This document shows, piece by piece, positions 1 to 12,375 of a stretch of 64,000 nucleotides of DNA. This DNA comes from Lactarius indigo (Eukaryota; Basidiomycota; Agaricomycetes; Russulales; Russulaceae). The translations under genes were made by a program, and so were the position numbers. The stretch's first letter is position 1. Each line of letters starts with the position of its first letter. Where the stretch lies: contig JAFKAC010000051.1 of assembly GCA_025766275.1 (NCBI GenBank), positions 186,001 to 250,000 of the forward strand, written 5' to 3'. The notes under the pieces are model-generated. The model searched no databases. It saw nothing but the letters and a program-made list of their open reading frames with translations, and was not told where the DNA came from.

Positions 1-1
1 T

Positions 2-1526
2 TTCGCGCGGGCCGAGATTACCCGGCTGCTGCTCGACCATGACGCAAACGCCCGGGCAGAGAATATCCAAGGCCGGAGCCCACTGCACGAGGTGTCACGA
101 GGCATCCACCAATATAAAATGTATCCTTACCTCAGGACTTGGTTCTGGGGACCCTGCGTATCACCGCAAATTAGCTCCCAATGTCGCACTGCTTCTACTA
201 CAGCGCGGCATAGACATGAATGCACTAGATGAGGACCACGCAACCCCGTTACATTTTGCCTCCTCCCATGGGATGCTCGAGGTCACGCAACTACTGCTCG
301 ATCATGGTGCGAAGGCCAATGCGGAGAATGTACTGGGGCCAGACCTCTCTTCACCTAGTATCGCGACACGAAGAGTACACTAAAGAAAACCCTGATGTCG
401 CACGGCTATTACTGAAGCTCGGATGGATGTTAACGCACGAGATAAGGACCAGGCAACCCCTTTACATTTTGCGTGTTTCCATGGGCACTTTGAGACCGCA
501 CTGGTGTTGCTTGATCACGGAGCTGAAGTCAACGCACAGAACGCCGATGGCCAGACCCCATTACACCATGCCATAAACGATCACATATTCGATAATGCCC
601 GTGTTGCACGGCTACTGTTGGAGAGGGGCGTGGATGTGAATGCACGAGACAAGGACCGAGAAACCCCGTTACATTTGGCGTCTTATCACTACTCGACGGA
701 GACCATGCTGGTGCTGCTCGATCATGGTGCAGAAACTGACGTACAGAATGCAGACGGCTAGACCCCATTACACCGAGTAACACAGAGTTCACATTATAAC
801 TCATCCCGTCATGAGCTTGCGCGGCTATTGTTAGAGCGCGGCATGGACGTAAATGCCCGAGACAAGACCCAGGCAACCCCGTTACATTTTGCATCCTACC
901 GTGGGCTTGTCGATGTCGCAAAGGTGCTGCTCGACCATGGGGCAAGTGCTAATGCGGAGGACATCCAGGGCCAGATTCCATTACACCGAGTATCACAGAG
1001 CTTACGCCATTCCGGATTTGGTCCCCATGTTGTGCGGCTACTGTTAGAGCACGGTGTGGACGTAAATGCACAAGACAAAGAACTGGAAACCCCGCTACAT
1101 TTAGCATCATACTATGGGAATACCGATGTCGCAGAGGAGTTGCTTGATCATGGGGCACAGGTTAACGCAGAAGACATCCGAGGCCAGACGCCACTACACC
1201 GGGTGGTACTAGGCAATCATGAGTACCACAGTTTCACGGAGGCAGAATCGTGGGATCGAAAATTCTATCCACGCACAGCTGCTCGTCTTGCACAACAATT
1301 ACTGGAGCGCGGTGCGAATGTGAATGCACAGAACGAAGACCACGAAACCCCGTTGCACCTGGCGTCACGCCTTCGATTGCTCGAGATGGCGCGAATACTT
1401 CTCAAGCACGGAGCTAACGTCAACGTGAAGAACTTGGAGGGAAAGTCACCTTTGCAGCTCGCTTCTGGGAGAAAGAGGAAGGCAATAAAACGATTGTTGT
1501 CGGAATACTCCGCCAACCAAGTATGA
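2..1526 (+). pseudogene. NLR-A: ankyrin-repeat 3' tail, decayed
   Basis: This is the last part of an NLR-type gene whose start lies before the window. It encodes about 13 ankyrin repeats of the same alternating type as its neighbours (ATPLHFAS / QTPLHRVS cores, DHGA or ERGADVNA ends). The reading frame is broken. Against the matching stretches of units C and D there is an extra base near 131-136, another near 330-336, a missing base near 421 that restores the frame, and a CAG-to-TAG stop at 759-761 (QTPLH becomes stop). From 762 to the TGA at 1524-1526 the frame is open. The last ~300 bp are almost identical to the end of NLR-D, so the copy is recent or was homogenised. It retains the intact empty sites matching the Tnp2 insertion (93-99) and the hAT-like insertion (258-265) found in NLR-C. 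Confidence 0.85.
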
Positions 1527-4500
1527 TAGGTAGTCGTGATGGACCTGCTTTATGATACAGTGTAGAAACGTTGCTTTGTTTGACAAGTTCATTCGGATAC
1601 ACAGTCTGTAGGTAGTAGCTATATAAAGATGCCGCGCGTCACCTCTGCTCAACCTGACCATTCACGAAAACGTTATCTCCGCCCCTACGCCCGCTCATGA
1701 CAACCGCCCAGTCCAACACGGGAAACCGTCAGCGCACCGCATGTCACACAATTTGATGTGGCCGCGGACCGCACCGCATGTAACATCACCACTGGCGCCA
1801 CGGGAGACGATCCGAGCGCAGGTGGTAAATGGTCAGGGTGTCAACCGCCCGACGAGAATGGACAAAAAAATAACGCCGGAAGGCGAAAAATACCGCACTA
1901 GGGAGATGCGCGGCACGCGGGATTATGCGAACGCGAAATAAACTATTTGTATGCGTTGGGTTAGTCTGGAAGGGAACGAGAAGTTGTGAGTGATGCCAAA
2001 GAGAGGACGTACGTCGAGTATTTCAATATATTTGCCGAACCCTAGCGAGGAATTCTTGCCGGCAGATGGGAGACCTGCATCTAGCGCTGTCTGTTGAAAT
2101 GAGAGGATAGCGAAAGCGTGATTGGTTGGTGAGGGAGCATAGTCCTTGGAAAGGAGAGGTATGATGTGAATAGTTTCAGTACAAGGGGGAGTGCGTAGCG
2201 CTGTGCTTACACTTGAAAGTTGGCGAATACAAGCATATTTCGTCACCGACGGACATGCGAACTTGACTTTTTTCAGTGACGACCTGGAGCGACACGAGCC
2301 CGCACTGTGTCACCCGGGGCTGCCCATTCACGGAGGTGATGCATCACACGCGCCATGACATCACCGGATGACCACCGGAGCCGCCAAAGCGGAACAAACC
2401 CTACAGGAGGGGCAGTGATGACCTCAAGAGAAAGGTCCGCTGTCCTTGAATTTCCAGGCTTCGGCGCTGACGATGGGGTGTTGAGAACCAGACGACCTGC
2501 AGACACGAACCCTAATACCGGATGACTGGCGGTAAGGACGTTAGAGGTGACTGTTCGCTGCGTGAAGGGACGCGAGTGGTTGTAGGGAGGACTATTTGGA
2601 TGCCATTCAATTTCTGTATGAGAGAACCGGAACGGGAAATGTAACGCACCCTTCAAGGAACCTCGAGCAAGAAAAAAAACTCGCAGTCGATCGCTCTAAG
2701 GGAGCTCTGCCTCTGACGCGTCGTTGCCGGATCGGAGAAAAGGAGAGGCAGCCTATTCCTATGTGTAGGTGATCAATAAGAGGGGCAGGCCTATATCAGC
2801 TGAGATTGGATTCAAATCGGGAAGGACACTTGTCGAGCGAGAAGACAGTGCGCATTGCGTGGTCAGTTTAGCCGGCAAGTACCGGTCGTTCCCATGTGAG
2901 TTTCCCATTTTATTCGCTCTGGCGTCACATTTCTTACACACTCGAGAGAAGACAAGCAGATCCCACATTCGAATGACCCACTGCCAGTGGCATACACGAC
3001 AATTCCTGTTCGCATTGTCTTTGACCAATATCATCCTCTACTTCTTCCAATACAACGTGCGCGCCGAGTAGCTACTGATGTAGAACCGCATGTATCGTAG
3101 CTAGATGTGACTGTAATAGCACCGATAGCACGTAAAACGCCTCGAAGTCTGTCGAAGAACTGAACGAGAGCTGGTACTGATCTGCGATAAGATAACGATA
3201 AGGAATACAACCAACTTGGCTCCTTTCATGTTCGTTACCCCCCGATTTCCCTCCTTCTGCAAGACAGACTGGCTCCAGCAAGTCATAGAGAACTTTCCCC
3301 GTACCGTATAGCTATCATTGGAAATGGGACGAGTCTCAAGTTTGCTACAGCCGCGGTTGCCGCGGTGGAGAGAAGTCATGCCGTGTCAAGAGTGCCATGT
3401 AACCTTCGAGCCCTTTTACTTTTGCGCGGACTAAACTCCTACACGAATGCAAGAGCATGGTATGAGGTATTGCATAACACGCCATGGCACGACTCAGAGC
3501 GAGCCGCGGGAAACCTGAATCTCAGGGCTCGCCGCTCATACATTTCCGTACCTGTGGGAGATTGGCCGTCCTCTCCAGCCTTGGCTCCATTCTCTCCGTC
3601 ACGGTCACCGTGAACCCGAATTGGCGGGCCGGAAGCAAAGTTCCCATCCAGTGATGAGGGCGACAGATATATCGTCCCCAAAGTTAGAAAATACGTTGAA
3701 ACGTCTGACTCTGCCCACCGTTCCCATCACGCATATAGCGTGCAAATTGTGGGATGTATTGCCAATGCGCAGTGGAGGGAACGTCGCTATCAGCCATCCA
3801 ATGGAGTCGAGATTAGGGTCGAGATTGGTGCGGCTGCAGGCATCCTTGAATTTCAGGGTTCGGTGTTGATGGTGGGGTGTAGGGAAAACTGGAGTCGTGT
3901 AGAGGTGGGACGAACCCTACTGGATAGGTGATAAGGAAGGTTGCGAAGACAAGTATTAGCTGTATGCATGGATATGGGCGAATGGGGAGTAGAGATACCA
4001 TTTGACATTTGGACGCTATTCCGTTTGTGAGCGAGAGCGCCGGAATAGGAGAGATAGCGCACATTTCAACGGACCGAGCACTTTCTGACTCCGGCGACAA
4101 ACATTTCGCTCCATTCACAGTCCAACTTCTCAGTTTGGAGAAAGGCGATGTAGGAGAGATGGGAGGTGGCCTAGTCCTATGTATGCGGGGTCCAGATTGC
4201 CGGAGTAGAGATAGCATAATGGGGTGATAGTCGGGGTAGTTCGACCAGATTTCTTGGCATGACACTTGTTGAGCGAGAAGACGATGAGAGTGAGTCGGAG
4301 ATGTCGGTTTGGCTGACAAACGGTACCAATCACCAGACTTCCGCGTTCCGTTCAATATGAATTCGCCATTTCTTGTAACTCTTCTATGATAGTTCTCGCC
4401 CTACAGTACTAGTAATTTCGACTCCATCGCGATGGAACATAAGCAGATGCCGCTTTCGAATAATCCTCCCACCTCAATTTTTCTAGCATGAGTCGTTCAT

Positions 4501-6270
4501 CGACACCCCGCTCCTCTGCTTCCTACAGCCGTAGAACCACACGTATCACGGCTAGATGTGATTGCAATGATATTTGATAGCACCTGAAGCGTTTCAGCGA
4601 CAGTTGAATAACTCAAGGGGGGTCATGCTGATCTGCGATAAGATAACGACGGCTTGATGATAACTCATCCCATACCGTACAGCTATTGACGGTTCTCGAG
4701 TTTGCGACAGCTGCAGTCACCGTGGCTGCCAGAGGTGGAGAGGAGAGGGGTGTCAGGACTGCTGTGTAGCCCTTGGGTCATTCTACTTTTGCGCGGACGA
4801 AACTCCTACGAGTTCGAGAACTCCCGAGGTACCGCGTCACACACGACTCGGAGCGAGCCACGGGATCTTGTACGTTCGCCAATACGTGCTACGTGCGCTG
4901 TTCTACCTTGATAGTAGCCTGTCTGGTTAGTGCGCCCCAGAAATCTGCCATGAGTAGCGCAGATTGGGAGTGAAGTGCAGAATTACTTGACGTGGAGGCA
5001 GCGCTGGCGGTAGCTACTAGCTCAAAGGCCAGTCGGGAGACAAGGTGTAGGAAAGAAGGAGGGTAGATGGTCGTCGTGTGAACGCACCCGACTTACCTAT
5101 CCCCAGGCCATGAAGAGTAATACCAACCCACCAACTAATTCAGATGTGTGACGACACCATATCCTCTGTTACGCAACTCCTTTCATGTTCACGACCCAAT
5201 TTCCCTCCTGCCATAAGCCCGACCGGCACCAGCAAGTACCAAAGATAACTTGCAACGTACCGTTCAGACTTGCGAAAAACAAGACGAGTCGTGGGCTTGC
5301 TATGGCTGTGGTCACCGCGGCTGCCACAGGTGGAGAGATGTCATGTGGTGTCAAGACGGCCCATGTAACTTTCGAGCCCTTCCACTTTTGCGCGAACGAA
5401 ACGCCTACATCATGCGAGAGCTTGGTCTGTGGTATTCCGTCATGGCACCACCCGGGGAGAGCCGCAGGAAACCTGAAGCCCCGTGAACTCGTATGCTCAC
5501 CCATACGTCCTTGGTGGCACCCTGACTAATCAGAGCATCCCAGAAATCCGTCAAGAGCAGCGTGGATCGAGAATGATATGCGGGATCGCTCGACGTGGAG
5601 GAGGTGCCGGCAGCAGCTGCTAGCGATTGGAAGATAATGGGTGAGAAGGAGCAAGAGAAGGAGGGTCGACGATCATCGCGTGATGGGATGTTTTTTTCGC
5701 TTAAGTTTACAAATGCATAGGAATTCTGGCACGGAACATAATGTCTACAAACGCAGGCCCGTGTCACTCCGGTGATTGATTGAAACAAACAAAAGCATGA
5801 GAGTTGACACGTTGACGTCCTTGAGGATAATCGTGAACAAAACTCAGAGGTCACCCTGGTACACACCTAAAAGTATGATCCCGGCCGTTGTCCTCGCTCG
5901 TGGTGACCATCACTCGCTCTACCACTCCCTTGGTGCGCCGCGCGTAGCAACACCTAGTGAGTGCATATGCTCTCCTACAGTCGGCCCCAAGACTGTTCTT
6001 ACAGAGTACCAATGGCCTCCGATGACCACCCCCCGACTGGGGTGTCCTGGTATTGGTGCCGGCAATTCGAGTTGAGGGGCCAGTGCCTTAAATTCCTACG
6101 AGGGCCGGACGAATGCTTTCAGACCACATATGGGACGCGTACAACACAGATGCGCACTAGAGGGACAGTAGTGGGATGCCATTCACATCTGTGAGAGGAA
6201 ACGAACGGGAACGAAGAGGGGAGAGAAAAGGCGTGTTGAGGACTTTGAGAAGGGGCCGCGGGATCTGGTT
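1527..6270. repeat. Spacer A: mosaic of intergenic repeat modules
   Basis: No convincing gene: every open frame is short and its frame is not kept in the equivalent spacers. Bases 1527-5070 match 50129-53760 (spacer D) closely and 30076-35200 (spacer C) in large parts. Within the spacer the same roughly 1.2-1.5 kb module recurs in diverged form. Two signatures mark it: GATCTGCGATAAGATAACGA at 3179-3198 and 4630-4649, and CTTTTGCGCGGA (or a one-base variant) at 3419-3430, 4786-4797 and 5385-5396. The stretch 5070-5690 has no match at that place in spacer D but resembles 16530-17000 of spacer B. Around 5040-5060 is the uninterrupted equivalent of the LINE-1 insertion site. Confidence 0.75.
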
Positions 6271-6434
6271 GAACCGGTCCGGATACTGATGAGCGCCTGT
6301 TTCAATCGAACCGTCATGCGTGCTGTGCGAAAGGCTGTGCGCGCTACCTACACACGTTCCCACCTGAGAAACGTGGCCCTCGGCTCGCATTTTCGACCTA
6401 CACTCTTATCGAACTCAAAGTCACCAGAATTACG
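6271..6434 (+). promoter_or_regulatory. Probable NLR-B promoter and 5' leader
   Basis: GAACCGGTCCGG at 6271-6282 is followed about 10 bp on by GAGCGCCTG. A conserved leader then runs to the ATG (GTGCTGTGCGAAAGGC, ACACGTTCCCACCTGAG, CTCGGCTCGCATTTTCGACC). The same order and spacing precede NLR-C, NLR-D and NLR-E, with the motif 164-176 bp before the start codon. That the motif is a transcription-factor site is inferred only from this conservation. The leader is also the uninterrupted counterpart of the LINE-2 insertion site (GAAAGGCTGTGCGCG). Confidence 0.5.
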
Positions 6435-9400
6435 ATGTCAACCAGTCTCCAGCCGTCTTCCTCCACTCCAAACTTGCACCCGATCTTCGAGAAGGTCCTC
6501 AAAGAGTACAAGAAGAAGACCAGAAAGGAACTTTCTACCCACCCACTCGCAGCGGAGATACGAGGCTGTGATTCAATTGAGGCCATCCTCACCGTACTTC
6601 AAGGGAAAGCCAACGAACTCAATCAATCTCAGAGCAGCGACGAGCGACTCACAAAATGGCTTACGCCGACCGTGAATGTCCTCAACGCGCTCTCTTCCAC
6701 CCTTGGCGAGGGCGTTGGCACAGTAAGTCCCAGCGTATTACCTGACTATCGCTTGTGTCCTAACGTCAATTTCAGGTATTTCCTCCAACCAAAATTATAT
6801 TTTCCGCGATGAGTATCCTCCTCGTAGTGAGTTGACCCTCCGCGTAGGCTTTGATAACCCATGATAACCCCCCATTTCCAATAGGCAGCAAAGGGTACCG
6901 CCGCGAGCCGCGATGTGCTTATCGAGCTCTTCGAGAGAATCGAAAACTTTTTTGTACGCCTCCAGACCCACATCGAAGTCCCGCCAACAGCACAGATGGC
7001 GAATGTGATGGGGAAAGTTATGGCTGAAGTGCTTTCTATGCTTGCGGTCGCGACGAAGGTGATGTACCAAAGCCGAAAGAGTTAGTCCACCTTCGCTGCC
7101 GAGCTTTCCCTCGCTGAAATTCGCCCAGAAACATTTCTTAAGAGGCTTGTGGGAAGGAACGATATCGAGGACGCGTTGCTGAAGTTGGATAAATTGGAAC
7201 AGGGGGAGCTCCGGATGGTGTCTGCGCAAGTGTTAAAGGACACCAGTGATCTCAAGGACGCTACGAGTGATATCAAGGACGGTGCGTAGCTCTTTTGTCT
7301 TACGGTACAATTAATACTGAACCTCTTCGGATAAGATACGAAGGAAACAAAAGTGATGGTCCAGCAGATCGTCGGCGATGTTTCCTCCCGCGAATGTTCG
7401 TATTGTCACAACCTCACCACGAATAATTGTAGAAGCTCACATGCCAATCGTAGGGGAGCGGCTTCGAGGATGGCTCACCCCGCCTGATCCATCGACAAAC
7501 CACGCCAACGCGTGCAGCACGCAGCACGAGAGAACCGCTGCCTGGGTTTTCAACGAGCTTGTATTTAAGGAGTGGGAGTCGTCCGAGCCGGGATCGTTGT
7601 TGTGGATTCACGGGAAAGGTACGAATGCTCTCACCGCGGTGTTCACATCTCAATGACTACTCCTGCTTTCGTAGCCGGTTCGGGGAAGAGCATCCTCTGG
7701 TCTGCCGTTCTTTTTTTTCTCCGCACACAGATTTTTATATCCTCTATTAGCTCTGCAATCATTCAGCATGTCGTCACTCTACGCGACGCCGGGTCGGCCT
7801 CCGTCGCCTATTTCTATTTCGATTTTAGAGACGTCGACAAGAAGGATTGCCGCAACCTCGTTTCTTCACTTCTAATACAACTTTCTTCTCGGTCCAAACC
7901 CTGTCTCGACTTACTCTCCAACGTCTATTCAACCTATAGCGATGGCAAGGAACGACCCGGTGAACGTACTTTGGTGAAATGCCTCAAAGACATGCTCATG
8001 GCGCTATCTGCGTCTCAACTCCCCACTTACATCATCCTTGACGCCCTTGACGAATGTCCCAACACGTTCGGAATACCAACTCCGCGAGGACATATCCTCG
8101 GGCTTGTAGCAGATCTTGTTGACCTCCGCCTTCCGAATTTACACATATGTATAACTAGTCGGCCGGAAAGTGACATCCGGACCGCTCTCGAACCTTTGAC
8201 ATCGGGCCACTTCTCCCTTCATGACCAACCTGGACAAAAGAAAGACATCTCTGAATACGTCAGCTCTGTTGTTCAATCCGACCCCCAAATGAAGAGATGG
8301 CGAGAAGATGACAGAAAATTGGTTATTGATAAGCTCTCGGAGAAAGCCGATGGCATGTAAGCCGGTTTTTAGTCCTTCCCGGTACTTCCTCTTGTGTTGA
8401 TATTGGTCGCATAGGTTCCGCTGGGTTTTTTGTCAGCTGGAGATGTTGAGGCATTGTCTCGCTCCCAGTCTTCGGCGTCAACTAAATGAACTGCCAAAAA
8501 GCCTGGACGAGACGTACGAACGGGTGCTAAAGGAGATCGAGTCGACGAACCAAGGCCGCCATGCGCGCCGTCTGCTGCAGTGCCTTGCCGTGGCTATGCG
8601 ACCGCTTTATGTTGAGGAGCTCGCAGAGGTGCTTGCGTTTGACCTCGATGCGACCAAGGCGGAAATCCCGGTGTTTCATGCGGAGTGGCGATGGGAAGAC
8701 CAAGAACAAGCAGTGTTGTCCGCCTGTTCGAGCCTGATTGCCATCGTTGGCCGAGATGATTCCCGGGTTGTCCAATTTTCGCATTTTTCCGTGAAGGAAT
8801 ACCTCACATCGGATCGTCTTGCCGCCGCAAGTGGAGATGTCTCACGATATCACATTGTCCCGGAACCCGCGCATTTGATACTTGCTCAGGCCTGCCTTGG
8901 GGTTCTACTCGGTTTGGATAATTGCGTCGCCAAAGACAGTGAAGAGGGCAGCAACAGCAACAAGGCCTGGACCATTCCGCTGCTTGTGTATGCTGCCGGG
9001 CACTGGGCTTCGCACGCCCAGGTCGGGAACGTGTCATCACGCCTGAAAGACGCGATGGAGACCCTCTTTGACTCAGACAAGCCATATTTTTTGTCATGGA
9101 AACGGATACACGACATATACCCTTATACACTCAGCAACAAATATCGCCCAACCAACCCCCTATACTACGCTGCCCTCTGCGGGTTCTATGGCCTAGCTCA
9201 GTGTCTCATCGCCAAACATCCAGACCAAGTAAATCACGACGGTAGTCAGTATAACTCACCCCTAGCCGCCACACTTTTGGGGAAACACGTCCAGGTTGCG
9301 AATCTCCTACTTGAGCACGGCGCGCATGCTCATGTTCGGGGAAACCCCCCACTTTGCCACGCAATCGAATTCTCAGATGACGCCCGTGTCAATGCCGTGC

Positions 9401-11445
9401 AGTTTCTACTTAGACACGGCGCACATGTGAACGCTGGGCGGAAGAATCTTCGGACTCCTCTGCATTTGGCAGCGAATGTGGGAGACCCAGAGGTGGTTCG
9501 GATATTACTCGAACACGGCGCAGATGTCGATCTTCGGGACGACTATGGCCAAGTTCCGTTGCACCTAGTGTCAACCAGCGAGCGCGAGTTTAGGAGGGAC
9601 GAAGGTGGCGAACGTTCGATTATTGCGCGGTTATTAGTGGAACGCTGCGCGGACGTGAACGCAAGAGATAAGGACGGCGCTACCCCGTTGCACTTCGCAT
9701 CATACCATTGGCGGCTCGAGATTACCCGGCTGCTGCTCGGCCGTGGCGCCAACACCAACGTATCAAATGCCCAAGGCCGGAACCCACTGCATGAGCTGTC
9801 GCGACGCAACCAAATTGCTTACGCTGATGGGTCGCGAGAAAAACCAAGCGGAGTTAAACTTCAGAACGTTCTCAGCATCGCAAAGCTTTTACTGGAGCAT
9901 GGCGTGGACGTAAATGCACTAGATGAAGATTACGCAACCCCATTACACGTCGCATCCTCTTGCGGTATGCTTGAGATCACGCGACTGCTGCTCGACCATG
10001 GTGCAAAAGCCGACGCGAAGAATGTACTAGGCCAGACCCCTCTCCACTTAGTATCTCAAAGCGAGTCTTTCGCCTGCGAAGATCCCGATATCGCACAGTT
10101 ATTACTCGAGCTTGGTGCGGATGTGAACGCGCGAGATAAGGACCAGGCTACCCCTTTACATTTCGCATGCTCCCATGGGAACTTCGAGACCGCGCTGCTG
10201 TTGCTCGATCATGGCGCAGAAGTTAACGCGCAGAATGTTGATTGCCAGACACCTTTACACCGAATCGGAGTTCCACAGATCTCACGTGAAAACCCCAACG
10301 ACAATCCCCGTGTTACACAGCTAATGCTAGAACGTGGCGCAGACGTGCATGGACGAGACAAGGACCAGGCGACTCCGTTACATTTGGCATGCTACATGTT
10401 GATGTTCGAGACCGCACAGGTGCTGCTCGACCATGGCGCAGAAGCAGACGAAAAGAACGCAGACGGCCAGACACCATTACACCGAGTATCACAAACCCCA
10501 GTCGTTGACGACGAGAGACCCTCCCGTATCACACGGCTGTTGTTGGAGCATGGAGTGGGCGTAAATGCACTAGACAATCGTCAGGAAACCCCATTACATC
10601 TCGCGTGCTCCCATGAGAAATTTGGGGTCGCACAGGTATTGCTCGACCACGGCGCCGAAGTCAGCGCGCAAAATGCTGACGGCCAGACCCCGTTACACCG
10701 AGTATCACAGACCTCACTTTATTACACAGACGTCCGTGTCACACGGCTGTTGTTGGATTGTGGCGCGGACGTAAATGCACGAGACAAGCACCAGGCGACC
10801 CCATTACATTTGGCGACTCACAAGTTGTTGTTTAATATTATCCTGGTACTGATCAACCATGGCGCAGACGCCGACGCACGCAATGCGGACGGCCAGACTC
10901 CACTGCACCGAGTATCACAGTATTCTTTCGGTAGCAAATATGACAGTTACTATGCTGCTCACGTTGTGCGGGTTTTGTTGGAACGCGGTGTGGACATAAA
11001 TGCACGAGACAAGGAGAAGGCAACCCCATTACATTTGGCGTCCTACCATGGCTATGTCGAAGTCGCAGAGGTACTGCTTGACCACGGGGCACAAGCTAAT
11101 GCAGAAGACATCCGGGGTCAGACCCCATTGTATCAAGTGCTACTGGGCAATCAAAACTACAAGAGTTACACGATGGGATCACCAAGGAACGACCCAGGCA
11201 AAGCTGTTCGTCTCGCACAGCGATTCCTGGAGTGCGGTGCGGACGTGAACGCGCAAACTAAGGACCACGAAACGTCATTACACCTGGCATCACGCCTTCG
11301 ACTGTACGAGATTGCACGGATCCTTCTCAAGCACGGTGCCGATGTCGATGTGAAGAACTCGGAGGGAAAGTCCCCATTGGATCTCGCTTCTGGGAGAAAA
11401 GGGAAGGGGATGAAACGATTATTGTTGAAATATTCTGCCAAGTGA
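6435..11445 (+). CDS. NLR-B: Goodbye-NACHT-ankyrin STAND receptor, intact
   Basis: Probable intracellular immune or self/non-self sensor. Eight exons: 6435-6722, 6776-6826, 6885-7080, 7129-7281, 7336-7395, 7454-7618, 7675-8356, 8415-11445; they sum to 4626 nt, 1541 aa, with all phases agreeing. Start MSTSLQPSSS is conserved in all copies. Residues 1-180 form a Goodbye-type domain (IFEKVLKEYKKKT, RLTKWLTPTVNVLNALSSTLGEGVG, LFERIENFFVRLQ). Residues 195-229 are a helical stretch ending in DIKD-type heptads. NACHT: GKAGSGKS near 302-310, split by an intron after GK, and YIILDALDEC near 422-432, then a winged-helix-like segment (LDETYERVLKEIE) and FSHFSVKEYL. From about residue 777 to the end there are 21 ankyrin repeats, alternating between a short ATPLH type and a longer QTPLH type with an inserted loop. 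It is the only complete, undamaged copy in the window. The ligand and the output are unknown. Confidence 0.92.
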
Positions 11446-12375
11446 ATGTGATACGTAGTAGTGACGGGCCTGCTCTACGATGCATTTGTGTAGATAAGTA
11501 GCGGAATCGTATTTGTTCGGATACGTAGATTGTATATAGTCGTCGTTCGTAAAGTGTAAAAGGACATCGCATGAATCACCCTTGCTGACCTGCGCATTCA
11601 CGAACACGTTGTCGGTCCCTACTATCGCTCGTGATGACCACCTTGCGCTTCATTAGCCCCCCGCGTAGGCCAGGATCTCAGCGTGCCGGATGTTAGATTA
11701 CTGGTCAGGCCATCGAGCAGGTCGCATATGACACAACCACTAACGTCCGACAGCTTCACGGGAAGGGATTGCAAGCGCAGGCGGTAAATGGGCAAGAAGC
11801 CGAACGCCTCCGGGAATGGGAGGAACAGTCCCGAAGGGGTAGACAATGGATGCTGCACAAGAATCAAAGTGCCGTTCGTATGTCTTATCCATAAGAGGAA
11901 AGAAACGAGAAGTGGTGAGAGGGTAGAGAGAGGATAGTGGACACACGTTGAGTATTTTAACATATTTTGTGCCGCATACTTGGACGCATAGTTCGTTGAG
12001 CTGACTGGAGTTCTGCGTCTGGGGCATCTGTTCTGGGATAGAGAGGGTTGATGATGGAGTCAAGGAGGGACTCCGAGTTGTTCGAGGGCTCGGACAAGGG
12101 GACAACTTGTGTACCTACATTGGCGAATGTAACAGCCTGAGTATTACCCCAACTTTTATCTTTTGTCAGGAGAGCTACTCAGGTCTGCAGTGCGCCCCCC
12201 TCTGGCATTATGGAAACGTATTCACGCCGCTTGTTTGTCTGACCTCAGGCTGATTGCTCAGCGCTCAGCCCTTATACTTTGGCTTGTACGTTCCCGCGCA
12301 TATGGGACATTGGCACCTTCCTCTCCACCCTGGGCCCCAGCCCCTATCTCCCCCGACTCCAAACTGTGACAGATG

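Noticed and set aside
1923..5866. Several 60-180 aa frames in spacer A, mostly on the minus strand (for example 3813-4355)
   Set aside because: Their counterparts in spacers B, C and D are broken or in other frames; no domain, start context or intron pattern supports them.
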